Notes under the pieces: generated by a model
Databases searched by the model: none
Seen by the model: only the letters and a program-made list of their open reading frames with translations
What the model was told of the DNA's origin: nothing
Translations under genes and position numbers: made by a program
Origin: Candidatus Kapaibacterium sp.
GTDB taxonomy: Bacteria > Bacteroidota > Ignavibacteria > Kapaibacteriales > HRBIN21
DNA length: 64,000 nucleotides
Reading direction: 5' to 3'
Assembly (NCBI GenBank): GCA_025059875.1
Contig: JANXCT010000002.1
Span: 279,180-343,179, forward strand
Shown: in pieces, positions 24,247 to 33,528 of the stretch
Layout: each line of letters begins with the position of its first letter
How positions within the stretch are numbered: the first letter of the stretch is position 1

Positions 24247-25078
24247 GCAGGAGCCTCTCCAGCTCAGCCCAGACATCTTCAGCAAGGCAATGCTGCGGTA
24301 TTTGGCTTGACGTCATGCCGAAACGACGCTCCCTCCGGGTATAGTCCAGCAGAGCCCGATAGAAGTCGCAGCGCCGGAACTCGGGCCAGTAGAGGTTGCT
24401 GACGTAAATCTCCGCATACGCACTCTCCCACAGGAGGAAGTTGCTCAGGCGCATCTCGCCGCTCGTCCTGATGACCAGGTCAGGGTCCGGAAGGTCGCGT
24501 GTGAGCAAGTAGGACGCAAACAGCTCCTCCGTAATGTCCTCTGGAGAGAGCTTCCCCCGGCGGGCGTCGATGGCAATCATCTGGACCGCACGGACGATAT
24601 CCCATCGACCACTGTAGCTGAGGGCTAAGGTGAGCGTCAGACCGGTGTTCTGCGCCGTTGCCTCCATAACGCGGAAGAGCACCTTTTGGACTCGGCGCGG
24701 GAGGGCGTTGAGCTTTCCGATAGCACGGAGCCGGATGTTCCAACGCTGCAGCTCCGAAGCTTCCCGTCCCAGGTAGTAGTGCAGGAGCTGCATCAGCGTT
24801 TGAATCTCCGACCGAGGCCGCCGCCAGTTCTCCATCGAGAAGGCGTAGAGCGTCAGATACGGGATCTGGAGCTGCACGGCAACCTGCACAACCTCGCGCA
24901 CGCTCTGAATGCCCTGGCGATGCCCCTCTACGCGCGGCAGTCCACGCTCTTGGGCCCACCGTCCGTTGCCGTCCATGATGATGGCAACATGGTGTGGTAG
25001 CCGCCCAGAACTGCGTAGCAGCTCCTGAAGGCGTTGCTCCACTTCTGATTGTGGTTGCTCAGTCCCCCATCCTTCCAT
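24209..25078 (-). CDS. uppS: isoprenyl (undecaprenyl diphosphate) synthase
   Basis: UppS condenses isopentenyl diphosphate onto farnesyl diphosphate to make the C55 carrier for peptidoglycan and O-antigen. The 289-residue product has the catalytic Asp in HVAIIMDGNGRWA, then GHRQGIQSVREVV, LYAFSMENWRRP and the diphosphate-binding Arg in LVIRTSGEMRLSNFLLWESAYAE. An N-terminal stretch of about 25 residues precedes the core. It heads the long envelope operon; a TAAGTTTG promoter box lies about 46 bases upstream. bamA starts inside its 3' end. Confidence 0.95.
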   Translation of the reverse strand: MEGWGTEQPQSEVEQRLQELLRSSGRLPHHVAIIMDGNGRWAQERGLPRVEGHRQGIQSVREVVQVAVQLQIPYLTLYAFSMENWRRPRSEIQTLMQLLHYYLGREASELQRWNIRLRAIGKLNALPRRVQKVLFRVMEATAQNTGLTLTLALSYSGRWDIVRAVQMIAIDARRGKLSPEDITEELFASYLLTRDLPDPDLVIRTSGEMRLSNFLLWESAYAEIYVSNLYWPEFRRCDFYRALLDYTRRERRFGMTSSQIPQHCLAEDVWAELERLLHALERDRVAVRA

Positions 25079-25123
25079 ACGACAAGCCTACCGCTAAAGC
25101 TACTCCAGCTTCCCACCAGAACA

Positions 25124-25131
25124 CAAACTTA
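25124..25131 (-). promoter_or_regulatory. uppS operon promoter box TAAGTTTG
   Basis: On the minus strand TAAGTTTG, preceded by GGCTTTGCCG, fits TAnnTTTG. It lies 46 bases before the uppS ATG and would drive the eight-gene envelope operon. The same GGCTTTGCC stands next to the clpS box. No -33 TTG is evident. Confidence 0.55.
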
Positions 25132-25167
25132 CGGCAAAGCCCTTCGGCGCTCCACGCGTAGGGGGTG

Positions 25168-25175
25168 TAACTTTG
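25168..25175 (+). promoter_or_regulatory. promoter box TAACTTTG for the family 2 glycosyltransferase
   Basis: TAACTTTG, preceded by GTG and followed by CAC, fits TAnnTTTG and lies 25 bases before the ATG at 25200. It is divergent from the uppS box; the two share a 121-bp intergenic region. Confidence 0.5.
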
Positions 25176-25199
25176 CACTTAGCTGGACTGTCCTCGGGA

Positions 25200-26099
25200 A
25201 TGGAGAAGGCTACGCCCTTCATCAGCGGCTTCTCGTTTGTGCGGAACGCCTTTCGGTACGGCTACCCAGTGCTGGAGTCCCTCCGCTCGTTACTGCCGAT
25301 CTGCGACGAAGTTGTAGTCGCCGTTGGAGACTCAGACGACGGTACTCTGGAAGCCATCCGCGGCCTTGGTGATCCCAAGCTCCACATCATCGAGACGACG
25401 TGGTACCCTACGGAGCCAGGTTGGCGTATCCTGGCTGAGCAGACGCAGATTGCCCTCAATGCTTGCCGTGGCACGTGGTGCATCTACCTACAGGCCGACG
25501 AAGTGCTCCACGAGCAGGATTACCCGCTCATTTGGCAGAGCCTCGAACAGGCAGTCGCTGACGAACGCGTAGAGGCCTTTGTCTTGCGCTACTACCACTT
25601 CTACGGCAGCTACGACTACATCGGCACCGGTCGCCAGTGGTACCGACGGGAAATCCGGATCGTACGGAACAGCGGTAACGTCATCTCCTGGGGTGATGCC
25701 CAGGGCTTTCGGAAACGCCTCCCCGACGGCAGAACGCAGCTCCTGCGGGCCCGAGAGCTACCTGTGTACGTCTACCACTACGGTTGGGTACGGCCACCGA
25801 AGGTGATGCTCCAGAAGCTGCGCTCCTTCCATCAGCTCTGGCATGACGAGGAGTGGATCCAGCAGCATCTCCCTCACGGAGAGGCATTCGACTACCGCTC
25901 TGCTTACCGAGTCCAACGCTTTACAGGAACCCATCCGGCGGTGATGCACGAGCGGATCGAGCGAGACCGGGAGTGGACGCAATTCTTCGACCCTCGCCGG
26001 CTGGCAAAGGCTCCGCTTCGAGTCCGGCTCAGTGACTGGCTTGAGGCGCTGACGGGATGGCGGATTGGGGAGTACCGGAACTTCCGCCTCCTCCGTTAG
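25200..26099 (+). CDS. family 2-like glycosyltransferase
   Basis: This 299-residue protein has the GT-A fold of family 2 glycosyltransferases. FVRNAFRYGYPVLESLRSLLPICDEVVVAVGDSDDGT matches the nucleotide-binding N-terminal half of the family. GTWCIYLQADEVLHE carries the acidic metal-binding residues, and Arg/Trp/Tyr-rich segments follow. No membrane helix is seen, so it is probably cytoplasmic or peripheral. The ATG at 25200 is chosen because an upstream start would overlap the promoter box. It is a single-gene unit, and its 3' end overlaps convergent ispH by 71 bp. Donor and acceptor are unknown; surface polysaccharide is likely from the neighbourhood. Confidence 0.82.
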   Translation: MEKATPFISGFSFVRNAFRYGYPVLESLRSLLPICDEVVVAVGDSDDGTLEAIRGLGDPKLHIIETTWYPTEPGWRILAEQTQIALNACRGTWCIYLQADEVLHEQDYPLIWQSLEQAVADERVEAFVLRYYHFYGSYDYIGTGRQWYRREIRIVRNSGNVISWGDAQGFRKRLPDGRTQLLRARELPVYVYHYGWVRPPKVMLQKLRSFHQLWHDEEWIQQHLPHGEAFDYRSAYRVQRFTGTHPAVMHERIERDREWTQFFDPRRLAKAPLRVRLSDWLEALTGWRIGEYRNFRLLR

Positions 26100-26985
26100 C
26101 AGCAAACCGCCGCCGGATATAGGCAGCTACCGCCTGCATGTACCACTGCGGAGTACTTGTCGCACCCGTAATTCCTACCACATTCACCCCTTGGAACCAC
26201 TCGGGTTGCAGCTCGTCGGTGGACTCAATGAAGTACGTCCGCGGATTGGCCGAGCGGCAGACTTCGTAGAGCACTCGTCCGTTGGAGGAGTTGCGTCCAG
26301 CGACGAAGATGACCACATCGCAGGAAGCAGCAAAGGCACGCAAGTGCTGTTCACGTCCAGAGACTTGCCCGCAGATGGTATGCTTGACGTGGAACTCCCC
26401 GCTGACCTCCTCTGGATCCTCGACGATAAGCTCTTGGATGCGCTGCCGAAGCGCATCGGCCAGCTCCCGAAAGGCCCTCTTGTCCATCGTGGTCTGGGAG
26501 AAGAGCACTGTCGGGCGGCGAAAGTCTACGCGCTCTAGGGCTTCTTCCACACTCCGCACGATGATGCAGTCATCCTCACATACCCCGCGAACACCCAACA
26601 TCTCTGGGTGCTCGGCCTTACCGAAGATGACGATCTGGTAGCCCTGGAGATGGAATTTGCGGACTCGCTCCTGCAGTTTGGCCACAATCGGGCATGTTGC
26701 GTCAATCAGCTCCACCCCAAGCTCCCACGCCCGGCGGTATACGCTCGGCGGCTCCCCGTGGGCACGGATGAGCACGCGAGCACCCTCCTCTGCGGCATCG
26801 GGGAGGCGGTCATGGGTAATCGTTCGCAAGCCTAGTCGCTCCAGACGCTCCACCTCTCGGGGATTGTGGATGACCTCCCCCAAGACGTAGACAGGCTGGC
26901 CCTCTCGGAGCGCCTCCTCTGCAATCTGGATTGTTCGAACCACGCCCCAGCAGAAGCCGGCATGGGGATCTATGCGGACTTCCAT
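26029..26985 (-). CDS. ispH: 4-hydroxy-3-methylbut-2-enyl diphosphate reductase
   Basis: IspH makes isopentenyl and dimethylallyl diphosphate in the last step of the MEP pathway, feeding UppS. The 318-residue product carries the three cluster cysteines in AGFCWGV (residue 12), IDATCPIV and HTICGQVSGRE. FGKAEHPEMLGV, SQTTMD and the SxN motif in GRNSSNGRVL are also conserved. A Pro/Ser-rich tail of about 20 residues follows the family end. An AGGG Shine-Dalgarno precedes the ATG at 26985. It is the last gene of the mfd-ychF-HAD-cmk-ispH unit; the cmk-ispH order is common, but rpsA, which often follows, is elsewhere. Confidence 0.96.
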   Translation of the reverse strand: MEVRIDPHAGFCWGVVRTIQIAEEALREGQPVYVLGEVIHNPREVERLERLGLRTITHDRLPDAAEEGARVLIRAHGEPPSVYRRAWELGVELIDATCPIVAKLQERVRKFHLQGYQIVIFGKAEHPEMLGVRGVCEDDCIIVRSVEEALERVDFRRPTVLFSQTTMDKRAFRELADALRQRIQELIVEDPEEVSGEFHVKHTICGQVSGREQHLRAFAASCDVVIFVAGRNSSNGRVLYEVCRSANPRTYFIESTDELQPEWFQGVNVVGITGATSTPQWYMQAVAAYIRRRFAANGGGGSSGTPQSAIPSAPQASH

Positions 26986-27026
26986 CGCGAACCCTGACAA
27001 GTCAAGACGGAAGCAGGGACGCTTCC

Positions 27027-27716
27027 TCAGTCAGCCTTATTGCACAGCTTCTGGCGGACCAGCTCCAAGACCCGCTCGGTCTGCTCCTCAATCGTCAACT
27101 CGCTCGTGTCGATGACGACGGCATCGGCGGCCTGCATCAAGGGACTATCCTGCCGCTGGGAGTCCAGCGCATCGCGGCGAGCCAACTCTTCAGCAACCTC
27201 GCTCTCTGTTGCTGCAATCCCCTGTGCCTGAAGCTCTTGGAGACGGCGGCGCGCCCGGACGTCCAGAGAAGCCGTCAGGTATACCTTGACGTCCGCATTC
27301 GGGAAGACCACAGTCCCAATATCGCGCCCGTCCATGACCACCCCTCCGCCCTCCCCCAATCGGCGCTGGAGCCCTACGAGGAAGCGCCGAACGGATGGGA
27401 AAGAGCTCACAAGACTCACCCAGCGCGTGACTTCTGGCAAGCGGAGCTGCTCTGTGACATCCTCCCCGTTGAGCAAGGTACGCTGCCCTCGCTCCGATGG
27501 GCGAAGCTCAATCTGCACTCGAGGGAGCAGGCTTTGGAGCGATTCTTCCGTCAAGGGGATTCCAGACCGTAGAGCGGCGAGGGTGACCGCACGGTACATT
27601 GCGCCGGTATCGATGTAACTGTACCCCAGGAGCTCCGCCACTCGGCGGGCAGTGGTGCTCTTGCCTGCCCCCGCAGGTCCGTCAATTGCGATGATCAACT
27701 TGCGCGCACAACTCAT
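27027..27716 (-). CDS. cmk: cytidylate kinase
   Basis: Cmk phosphorylates CMP and dCMP. The 229-residue product has the P-loop IDGPAGAGKSTTARRVAE, followed by YSYIDTGAMYRAVTLAAL. Then come VMDGRDIGTVVFPNADVKVYLTAS (the catalytic Asp/Arg region), RARRRLQELQAQG and RRDALDSQRQDSPL. The ATG at 27716 is preferred over a GTG at 27725. It overlaps the 3' end of the HAD phosphatase gene by 35 bp and is 41 bp from ispH. Confidence 0.95.
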   Translation of the reverse strand: MSCARKLIIAIDGPAGAGKSTTARRVAELLGYSYIDTGAMYRAVTLAALRSGIPLTEESLQSLLPRVQIELRPSERGQRTLLNGEDVTEQLRLPEVTRWVSLVSSFPSVRRFLVGLQRRLGEGGGVVMDGRDIGTVVFPNADVKVYLTASLDVRARRRLQELQAQGIAATESEVAEELARRDALDSQRQDSPLMQAADAVVIDTSELTIEEQTERVLELVRQKLCNKAD

Positions 27717-28392
27717 GGAGGGCACTCCAAAAGGCTTCTACGGAAAGCTCCGGCAGGACGACCCGTGCACCCGCTGCCTGGAGGCATGCCGCGCTAGTCG
27801 AACCCGTTGCAACGGCGATACAGGGGATCCCCCAAGCCCGGGCACACGCAACATCCCGCACAGAGTCGCCCACGACAATAGTCCTGGAAGGCTCGATCGG
27901 TAACCCCATCATCCGAGCCCGCTGCCAAGCAATCGGTACCAACAGAGTCCGCTCCCAGTGATCCGACCCAAAGGCTCCGACGAGAAAGTATCGGCTCAGC
28001 CCAACGGTACGAAGCTTCCAGAGAGCAACCGAGCGGAGATTGCCTGTAAGAAGCCCCGAAGCTATCCCAGGAAGGGCTTCCAAGCTTGCTAGCACTTCCT
28101 CCGCGCCAGGTAAGGGCCGGATATCCCGTGGATGTACATAGCGCCGATAGGCTTGCTCATAGACCCGCACGAATGCTGTCATTGAGCGTTGCACTGCATG
28201 CTCTTCCGCCCCAAATTGACGGGCAACTTCGGCAAAGATGAGCGTATCGGTTTTGCCGGCAAGGTCGCCCAAGAGCTCTATCGGCACCGCATGCTTCAGT
28301 GTCACCTGTAAGGCCTCCTGCAGTGCCCTACGGACAGGCTCTCCTCGCGCCCGCAGTAAAGTCCCGTCAATGTCGAAGAGCACAAGCCACAT
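27682..28392 (-). CDS. HAD family phosphatase (phosphoglycolate phosphatase-like)
   Basis: This 236-residue protein has the HAD catalytic motif LFDIDGTLL at residues 5-13. A helical cap (residues ~18-85) follows, then LLTGNL (motif II), a Lys in the cap boundary and VVGDSVRDVACARAWG (motif IV). This is the layout of Gph/PGP-type phosphatases; the substrate is not determined by the sequence. It lies between ychF (9 bp) and cmk, which it overlaps. Confidence 0.87.
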   Translation of the reverse strand: MWLVLFDIDGTLLRARGEPVRRALQEALQVTLKHAVPIELLGDLAGKTDTLIFAEVARQFGAEEHAVQRSMTAFVRVYEQAYRRYVHPRDIRPLPGAEEVLASLEALPGIASGLLTGNLRSVALWKLRTVGLSRYFLVGAFGSDHWERTLLVPIAWQRARMMGLPIEPSRTIVVGDSVRDVACARAWGIPCIAVATGSTSAACLQAAGARVVLPELSVEAFWSALHELCAQVDHRN

Positions 28393-28401
28393 CGGGCACT
28401 C

Positions 28402-29496
28402 CTACAAAGCCGACCGGAAGCACAAGATATCGCCATCGTTGACCTGATAGCTCCGCCCCTCACGCCGGTAGCGCCCTGTTCGGCGCACGGCTTCCTCGGA
28501 ACCATAGCAGCGGAGGTCATCCACCGTCATCACCTCCACCGCTATGAACCCACGTTCGAAGTCCGTATGGACGTGCCCAGCCGCTTCCGGTGCCGTCGTA
28601 CCGGCAGGAACCAACCACGCACGCACCTCCCTTCCCCCAACGACGGTAAAGAAGGTGACCAACCCCAACAGCCGCATGCTCTCGCGCAGCAGCTGAACGA
28701 CCCCTAACTCCTCCTGACCCAGAGCCTGCAGGAACTCTGCCCGCTCCTCCTCTGGCAGGCTCAGCAACTCTGCCTCCCAGGCAACGGCAACCGGCACTAC
28801 TGGAGCGCGGCGACTTTGGGCTACTTGCCGCAGCTCCTCCACCCACTGTGGCGCTTGAGGGGAGTCATCCACGTTGGCAACGTACAGCATGGGCTTGTCT
28901 GTCAGCAACCGCCAGCTGCGGAACAAGGGATGACTGCCCTCAGGCTTCGGGAACTCCCTCACCGCACGTCCCGCAGCTACATGCTGTCGCAGTGCTTCCA
29001 CAAGCTCCGCCTCCCGCCGCTCATGCTCGTCGGGGGTCCCCCGCAGCCTCTTCTGGAGCGCCTGCCAGCGCCGCTCCAGAGTTTCCGCATCTTTCAGGAG
29101 CAGCTCGACCTCCACGATCTCCACATCCCGCCGCGGATTGACCTCTCCGTAGATGTGCGCCACCTGGGGGCTGTCGAAGCACCGCACGACATGCCATAGC
29201 AGGTCCACGTCGCGGATATGTGCCAGGAACTGGTTCCCCAGCCCTTCGCCCTCAGCAGCGCCACGAACCAACCCAGCGATATCCACAACTTGCAGCGTCG
29301 CCGGCGTGACCACCTCCGGATGGTAGAGCGATGCCAGGAACTGCAACCGCTCATCAGGGATGGGAACGACACCGACATGGGGCTCAATCGTACAGAACGG
29401 GTAGTTAGCGACGGCAGCGCTGCCGCCTGTCACCAGGTTGAAGAGCAGCGACTTGCCAACGTTCGGGAGTCCGACAATTCCGCAGCTCCAGCTCAC
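28402..29496 (-). CDS. ychF: redox-regulated ATPase YchF (Obg family)
   Basis: YchF is a conserved P-loop protein of the Obg family that hydrolyses ATP and binds ribosomes. The 364-residue product has Walker [13 protein letters not shown], the switch region [14 protein letters not shown], the G3 motif [21 protein letters not shown] and NVDD in place of the usual NKxD. The TGS domain at the C-terminus ends in [15 protein letters not shown]. The GTG start at 29496 overlaps the mfd stop by 4 bp (GTGA), so translation is probably coupled. Confidence 0.96.
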   Translation of the reverse strand: MSWSCGIVGLPNVGKSLLFNLVTGGSAAVANYPFCTIEPHVGVVPIPDERLQFLASLYHPEVVTPATLQVVDIAGLVRGAAEGEGLGNQFLAHIRDVDLLWHVVRCFDSPQVAHIYGEVNPRRDVEIVEVELLLKDAETLERRWQALQKRLRGTPDEHERREAELVEALRQHVAAGRAVREFPKPEGSHPLFRSWRLLTDKPMLYVANVDDSPQAPQWVEELRQVAQSRRAPVVPVAVAWEAELLSLPEEERAEFLQALGQEELGVVQLLRESMRLLGLVTFFTVVGGREVRAWLVPAGTTAPEAAGHVHTDFERGFIAVEVMTVDDLRCYGSEEAVRRTGRYRREGRSYQVNDGDILCFRSAL

Positions 29497-32400
29497 GGGA
29501 CCTCCTCCTCGACTTCGCTCTCCAACTCCAACGGAGCCTCAACCTCTACGCCGTGGAGGGCACAGGCAAGCTCCTCCCAGATCAGCCGGGCCAGTCGGAA
29601 CGTGTCTGCCTGGCCTGCCAATGGAAACTCCACCCACACCCGTTGCCGCTCTTGGACGAATTGTGCCCCACTCCACCGGTGGACAAGCTCGACGAAGACC
29701 GGGAAAGCATACCGGTAGAAGAGCTCGCGTCCTCGTGCTGGAAGTTCCAAGGAGAGCACGGCAGGACGGACTCGCACACGAGTACAGCCCGTGTGGAGCA
29801 AGTACACGCGCAACCGTACGGCATCGACGAGAGCCTGTGCTGGTGGCGGGAGCTCTCCGAAGCGGTCTCGAAGCTCGGCCACGACTTCGTCTACGGCAGC
29901 TTCGTGCTCCGCCTTGTAGAGCCGCTTGTAGAAGTAGAAACGCTCACCCTCGCTAGGCACGTAGTCATCAGGCAGCAGTGCCTCGCCAGGAATGTCCAAG
30001 ACAAGCCCAGGGTTTCTCAGGGCCTTCAAGACGGGGATGCGCCGCTGTCCTAGCTCAGGGAACTCTTCTGCTTTGAGCTCCTCTATGGCCCGCTCCAGTA
30101 CTTGCTGGTAGAGCTCAAAGCCCATCTGCGCCAAGAAGCCGCTCTGCTCAGGGCCGAAGAGGTTCCCGGCGCCACGGATCTCCAGGTCGCGCAGCGCTAG
30201 GCGAAATCCGCTGCCGAGCTCGGTAAACTCCTCCAGCGCCTGGAGCCGCCGCAGTGCTGCAGAGGTAAGCTGCTCCACTGGTGGCACGATGAGGTAGCAG
30301 TACGCCTGCACATTGCTACGCCCCACACGCCCACGGAGCTGGTAGAGCTCCGCTAGCCCAAAGTCCTCTGCGTGGTGGATGAAGATGGTGTTCGCACGTG
30401 GGAAATCGAGGCCAGCCTCCACGATCTTCGTGCACACGAGGACGTCCAAGCGCCCACGCAAGAAATCCTCCATGACTTCCTCCAGCTCCCGGGCCCGCAT
30501 GCGGCCATGAGCAACCCCAAACCGAGCCCGTGGGACCAAGCGCTGGAGACGCTCCTTGAGCTGCTCAATCCCCTGGATGTGGTTGGTCACGAAGAAGACC
30601 TGGCCCTCGCGCTCCAATTCGGCTTCGATGGCATAACGGATGAGCTCGTCGTCCCACTGGACGACGTATGTGCGTACTGGTAGCCGGTTCTGTGGCGGGG
30701 TCTCGATGAGGCTGATGTCACGGACGCCAATCAGCGCCATATGGAGCGTCCGCGGAATTGGGGTTGCTGTCAGCACCAATGTGTCGACGTTGACCCGCAA
30801 ACGCCGCAGACGCTCCTTTGCCATGACACCGAAGCGGTGCTCTTCATCCACGATGAGGAGCCCCAGGTCATGGAATCGGACGTCTGGGCTCAGGAGCCGA
30901 TGTGTGCCGATGACGATGTCAATGCGTCCACTGGCTAGCTGGCGCAAGATCTCTCGCTGCTCTTGCCGCGTCCGGAAGCGCGAGAGGACTGCGATGACTA
31001 CCGGATACGGACGCAGGCGTTCGGAGAAGGTCAGGAAATGCTGTTCCGCTAGGACCGTCGTAGGCACTAACACAGCTACTTGTTTCCCTGCCTGCACCGC
31101 TTTGAAGGCCGCTCTGATGGCGACCTCCGTCTTCCCGAAGCCGACATCACCGCAGATGAGCCGGTCCATCGGGATTGGAGCCTCCATGTCCGCCTTCACC
31201 TCAGCGGTAGCACGCGCCTGGTCAGGGGTGTCCTCGTAAGGGAAGGCGGCTTCCATCTCCTTCTGCCAGAGCGTATCGGCAGGGAAGGCGAAGCCGCTTG
31301 AAAGCTTCCGGCGGGCGTAGAGCCGAACCAGCTCGCGGGCAATCTCTTTGAGCCGGCGCTTGGCCCGCTGCTTGACAGTCTGCCACTCATGGCTACCTAA
31401 GCGATGGAGCTTCGGCTTGATCCCTTCACCGGCCTCGTAGCGCTGCAGCTTGTGGATGTACTCCAGCGGCACGTAGAGCACATCCCCCTCGGCGTAGAGC
31501 AGTCGAATGCACTCCTGCCGTCTGTCGCCAATCGTGAGCACTTGGAAGCCATCGAAGATGCCGATACCGTGGTCCACGTGCACTACGTAGTCCCCGACCT
31601 TAAGCTGCTGGAGCTCACGAAGGGTCATTGCACCAGCACTCCGCCGCCGATACGCCGTTCGCCTCGGCAGGCGCCCGAAGACCTCGTGTTCAGTCCACAC
31701 GGCTACCCGCTCAGCATGCCAGAGGAAGCCATGTGCAGGTATTCCCTCCACCCACCGAACCTGCTGGGCAAGACCATAGCCATCCTCGACGGCATCCCCA
31801 TCGCCGAGCCCTCCATCCCGAAGAGCCGCCGCCACAAGCTGCTGGAAGCGACGTAGCGAAGCACCCTCCGGAGCGCAGAGGAAGAGCTCGTAACCCTGTT
31901 CAGCCAGCTCTCGAAGCTCTTGAGCTAGTCGTTCTACTGAGCGCCCAACTGAGGGCTGTCCAACTGCCCCAAGCTGCACTTGTGCTTCCTCCAGCGGATT
32001 GAGCACGATCTGTCGCCAGGTCTCCGGTAGCTTGAGCTCTTCTCCGCAATGCCGGAAGAAGGACTGGCGAACTAGCTCAGGACGGTCCACCACTCCCAAA
32101 GCCTCCGACGGCAGGTAGTCCCAAAGCCGTGCAGGTGTGTGGTCCCAGAGGAGGGTGCCGAGCACCCCTACAGCCTCAAACCGACCTGTACTCCGCTGCG
32201 TTTCGGGATCGAAGCAGCGTATGGACTCCACCGTATCTCCCCAGAACTCCACTCGGATCGGCTCCTCGAAGCCGAGAGGGAAGAAGTCCACAATCCCCCC
32301 ACGCCGAGCCACATCTCCCACGGTTGTTACCGCGTCCACCCGCTGGAACCCATGGTGGAGGAGGCGCTGGATGAGCCCTTCCGGACTCTGCTCCTGCCCA

Positions 32401-32837
32401 ACATAGAGCTGAAAGCGCTGGGCTGCCAAATCCTCAGGTCGCGGCAACGGTACGCTCAGCAGCTCTGGGGTGCAGGCCACAATTAGATTGTGGCAGGCAA
32501 GGAGTTCGAGCGCTACCTCCACTGCTCGGAGCTGGCTGACATCCAGTTGGCGCACGCGCTCCCAGAGCCGCCTGGGCTGACGTGTCCACAGACTCACCGA
32601 CGCTTTAGGACACCACTGCACTAAGTCTTGCGCCCACCGCTCTCCGTCCTCTTGGGTTGGGGTCAGGAGTAGCACTGGATGCTGGTAGTGCTGCCAGAGG
32701 AGCGCAACCAGCAAAGACGCAAGCGATCCCGCAGCTCCCCCAATGGTAAGGCTTCCCGCCTCCATGTGGGCCTCTATCCGCTTCCAGAGCCGCTCCGCAA
32801 GCCGCTCAGCGAGTTGCACCACCGTAACGGTGTTCAT
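29493..32837 (-). CDS. mfd: transcription-repair coupling factor
   Basis: Mfd displaces RNA polymerase stalled at DNA damage and recruits UvrA. The 1,114-residue product has an N-terminal UvrB-like region (GGAAGSLASLLVALL, DVARRGGIVDFFPLGFEEPIRVEFWGD). The polymerase-interacting domain follows (LKVGDYVVHVDHGIGIFDGF). The RecG-like translocase has Walker A GDVGFGKTEVAIRAAF (about residue 565), DEEHRFGV and TATPIPRTLHMAL, and the TRG segment QLRGRVGRS. The C-terminal D7 domain includes LDIPGEALLPDDYV. ATGs at 32837 and 32870 are both possible; neither has a clear Shine-Dalgarno. It heads the unit mfd-ychF-HAD-cmk-ispH. Confidence 0.95.
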   Translation of the reverse strand: MNTVTVVQLAERLAERLWKRIEAHMEAGSLTIGGAAGSLASLLVALLWQHYQHPVLLLTPTQEDGERWAQDLVQWCPKASVSLWTRQPRRLWERVRQLDVSQLRAVEVALELLACHNLIVACTPELLSVPLPRPEDLAAQRFQLYVGQEQSPEGLIQRLLHHGFQRVDAVTTVGDVARRGGIVDFFPLGFEEPIRVEFWGDTVESIRCFDPETQRSTGRFEAVGVLGTLLWDHTPARLWDYLPSEALGVVDRPELVRQSFFRHCGEELKLPETWRQIVLNPLEEAQVQLGAVGQPSVGRSVERLAQELRELAEQGYELFLCAPEGASLRRFQQLVAAALRDGGLGDGDAVEDGYGLAQQVRWVEGIPAHGFLWHAERVAVWTEHEVFGRLPRRTAYRRRSAGAMTLRELQQLKVGDYVVHVDHGIGIFDGFQVLTIGDRRQECIRLLYAEGDVLYVPLEYIHKLQRYEAGEGIKPKLHRLGSHEWQTVKQRAKRRLKEIARELVRLYARRKLSSGFAFPADTLWQKEMEAAFPYEDTPDQARATAEVKADMEAPIPMDRLICGDVGFGKTEVAIRAAFKAVQAGKQVAVLVPTTVLAEQHFLTFSERLRPYPVVIAVLSRFRTRQEQREILRQLASGRIDIVIGTHRLLSPDVRFHDLGLLIVDEEHRFGVMAKERLRRLRVNVDTLVLTATPIPRTLHMALIGVRDISLIETPPQNRLPVRTYVVQWDDELIRYAIEAELEREGQVFFVTNHIQGIEQLKERLQRLVPRARFGVAHGRMRARELEEVMEDFLRGRLDVLVCTKIVEAGLDFPRANTIFIHHAEDFGLAELYQLRGRVGRSNVQAYCYLIVPPVEQLTSAALRRLQALEEFTELGSGFRLALRDLEIRGAGNLFGPEQSGFLAQMGFELYQQVLERAIEELKAEEFPELGQRRIPVLKALRNPGLVLDIPGEALLPDDYVPSEGERFYFYKRLYKAEHEAAVDEVVAELRDRFGELPPPAQALVDAVRLRVYLLHTGCTRVRVRPAVLSLELPARGRELFYRYAFPVFVELVHRWSGAQFVQERQRVWVEFPLAGQADTFRLARLIWEELACALHGVEVEAPLELESEVEEEVP

Positions 32838-32954
32838 GGCAGAACAGCTTATACCGCAGGGCTGGGCCATAAGACGAAGATTCTGTCCCCCGTTGCACCG
32901 GTGAAGCTACACTGGATAGCCCGACGCGACGTCGAACGCCAAAAAGCAGGTCCA

Positions 32955-33512
32955 ATGCCTTCAGGTGCTGTCTTCCTAGACCGCGACGGCATCATCAACT
33001 GGCGCATCGTCGGAGACTACGTCCGCTCGCCAGAAGAGTTTCACTTCCTGCCGGACATCTTCCCCTTCCTGCTCGGCATCCGGCACCTTGGACTGCTAGC
33101 AATCGTCGTCACAAACCAACAGGGTGTTGCCAAGGGCTTGATGAGCCTTGAGCAGCTCCAGCAGGTCCACGATCACATGCAACAGCAACTTATTCGCCGC
33201 ATCGGCTCTGGCGTGGACGACATCCTCGTCTGCACTGACCCTGCAGAGAGCAACAGTTGGTACCGTAAGCCCCAGCCAGGGATGCTGGTGGAGGCGCTTC
33301 GGCGCTGGCAACTCCCTCCGGCAGCTTGCTGGATGGTCGGCGACTCAGCTACCGACATCTTAGCTGGCCGCAGAGCGGGGGTACGCACCATCTTCGTCGG
33401 ACATTTCCCGCTGCCTGAAGCAGACTTCTGCGTGCTCAACCTCAAGGAAGCCCTGGAGATCATCGCTACACACCAAACGGCTGCCGACGTACGTCAACGA
33501 TTACAGCATTAG
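32955..33512 (+). CDS. GmhB-like HAD-IIIA phosphatase
   Basis: This 185-residue protein resembles D-glycero-manno-heptose-1,7-bisphosphate 7-phosphatase (LPS core heptose) and histidinol-phosphatase. It has the HAD motif AVFLDRDGIIN at residues 4-14, VVTNQQGVAKG, RKPQPGML and WMVGDSATDILAGRRAGV. The zinc loop of classical GmhB (Cys-x-His ... Cys-x-Cys) is reduced to a single Cys in VCTDPAESNSWY, so substrate choice is uncertain. The ATG at 32955 has an AGCAGG Shine-Dalgarno; longer in-frame extensions run over mfd. It starts a three-gene plus-strand unit. Confidence 0.82.
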   Translation: MPSGAVFLDRDGIINWRIVGDYVRSPEEFHFLPDIFPFLLGIRHLGLLAIVVTNQQGVAKGLMSLEQLQQVHDHMQQQLIRRIGSGVDDILVCTDPAESNSWYRKPQPGMLVEALRRWQLPPAACWMVGDSATDILAGRRAGVRTIFVGHFPLPEADFCVLNLKEALEIIATHQTAADVRQRLQH

Positions 33513-33528
33513 CCTCCTAACCACCGAC

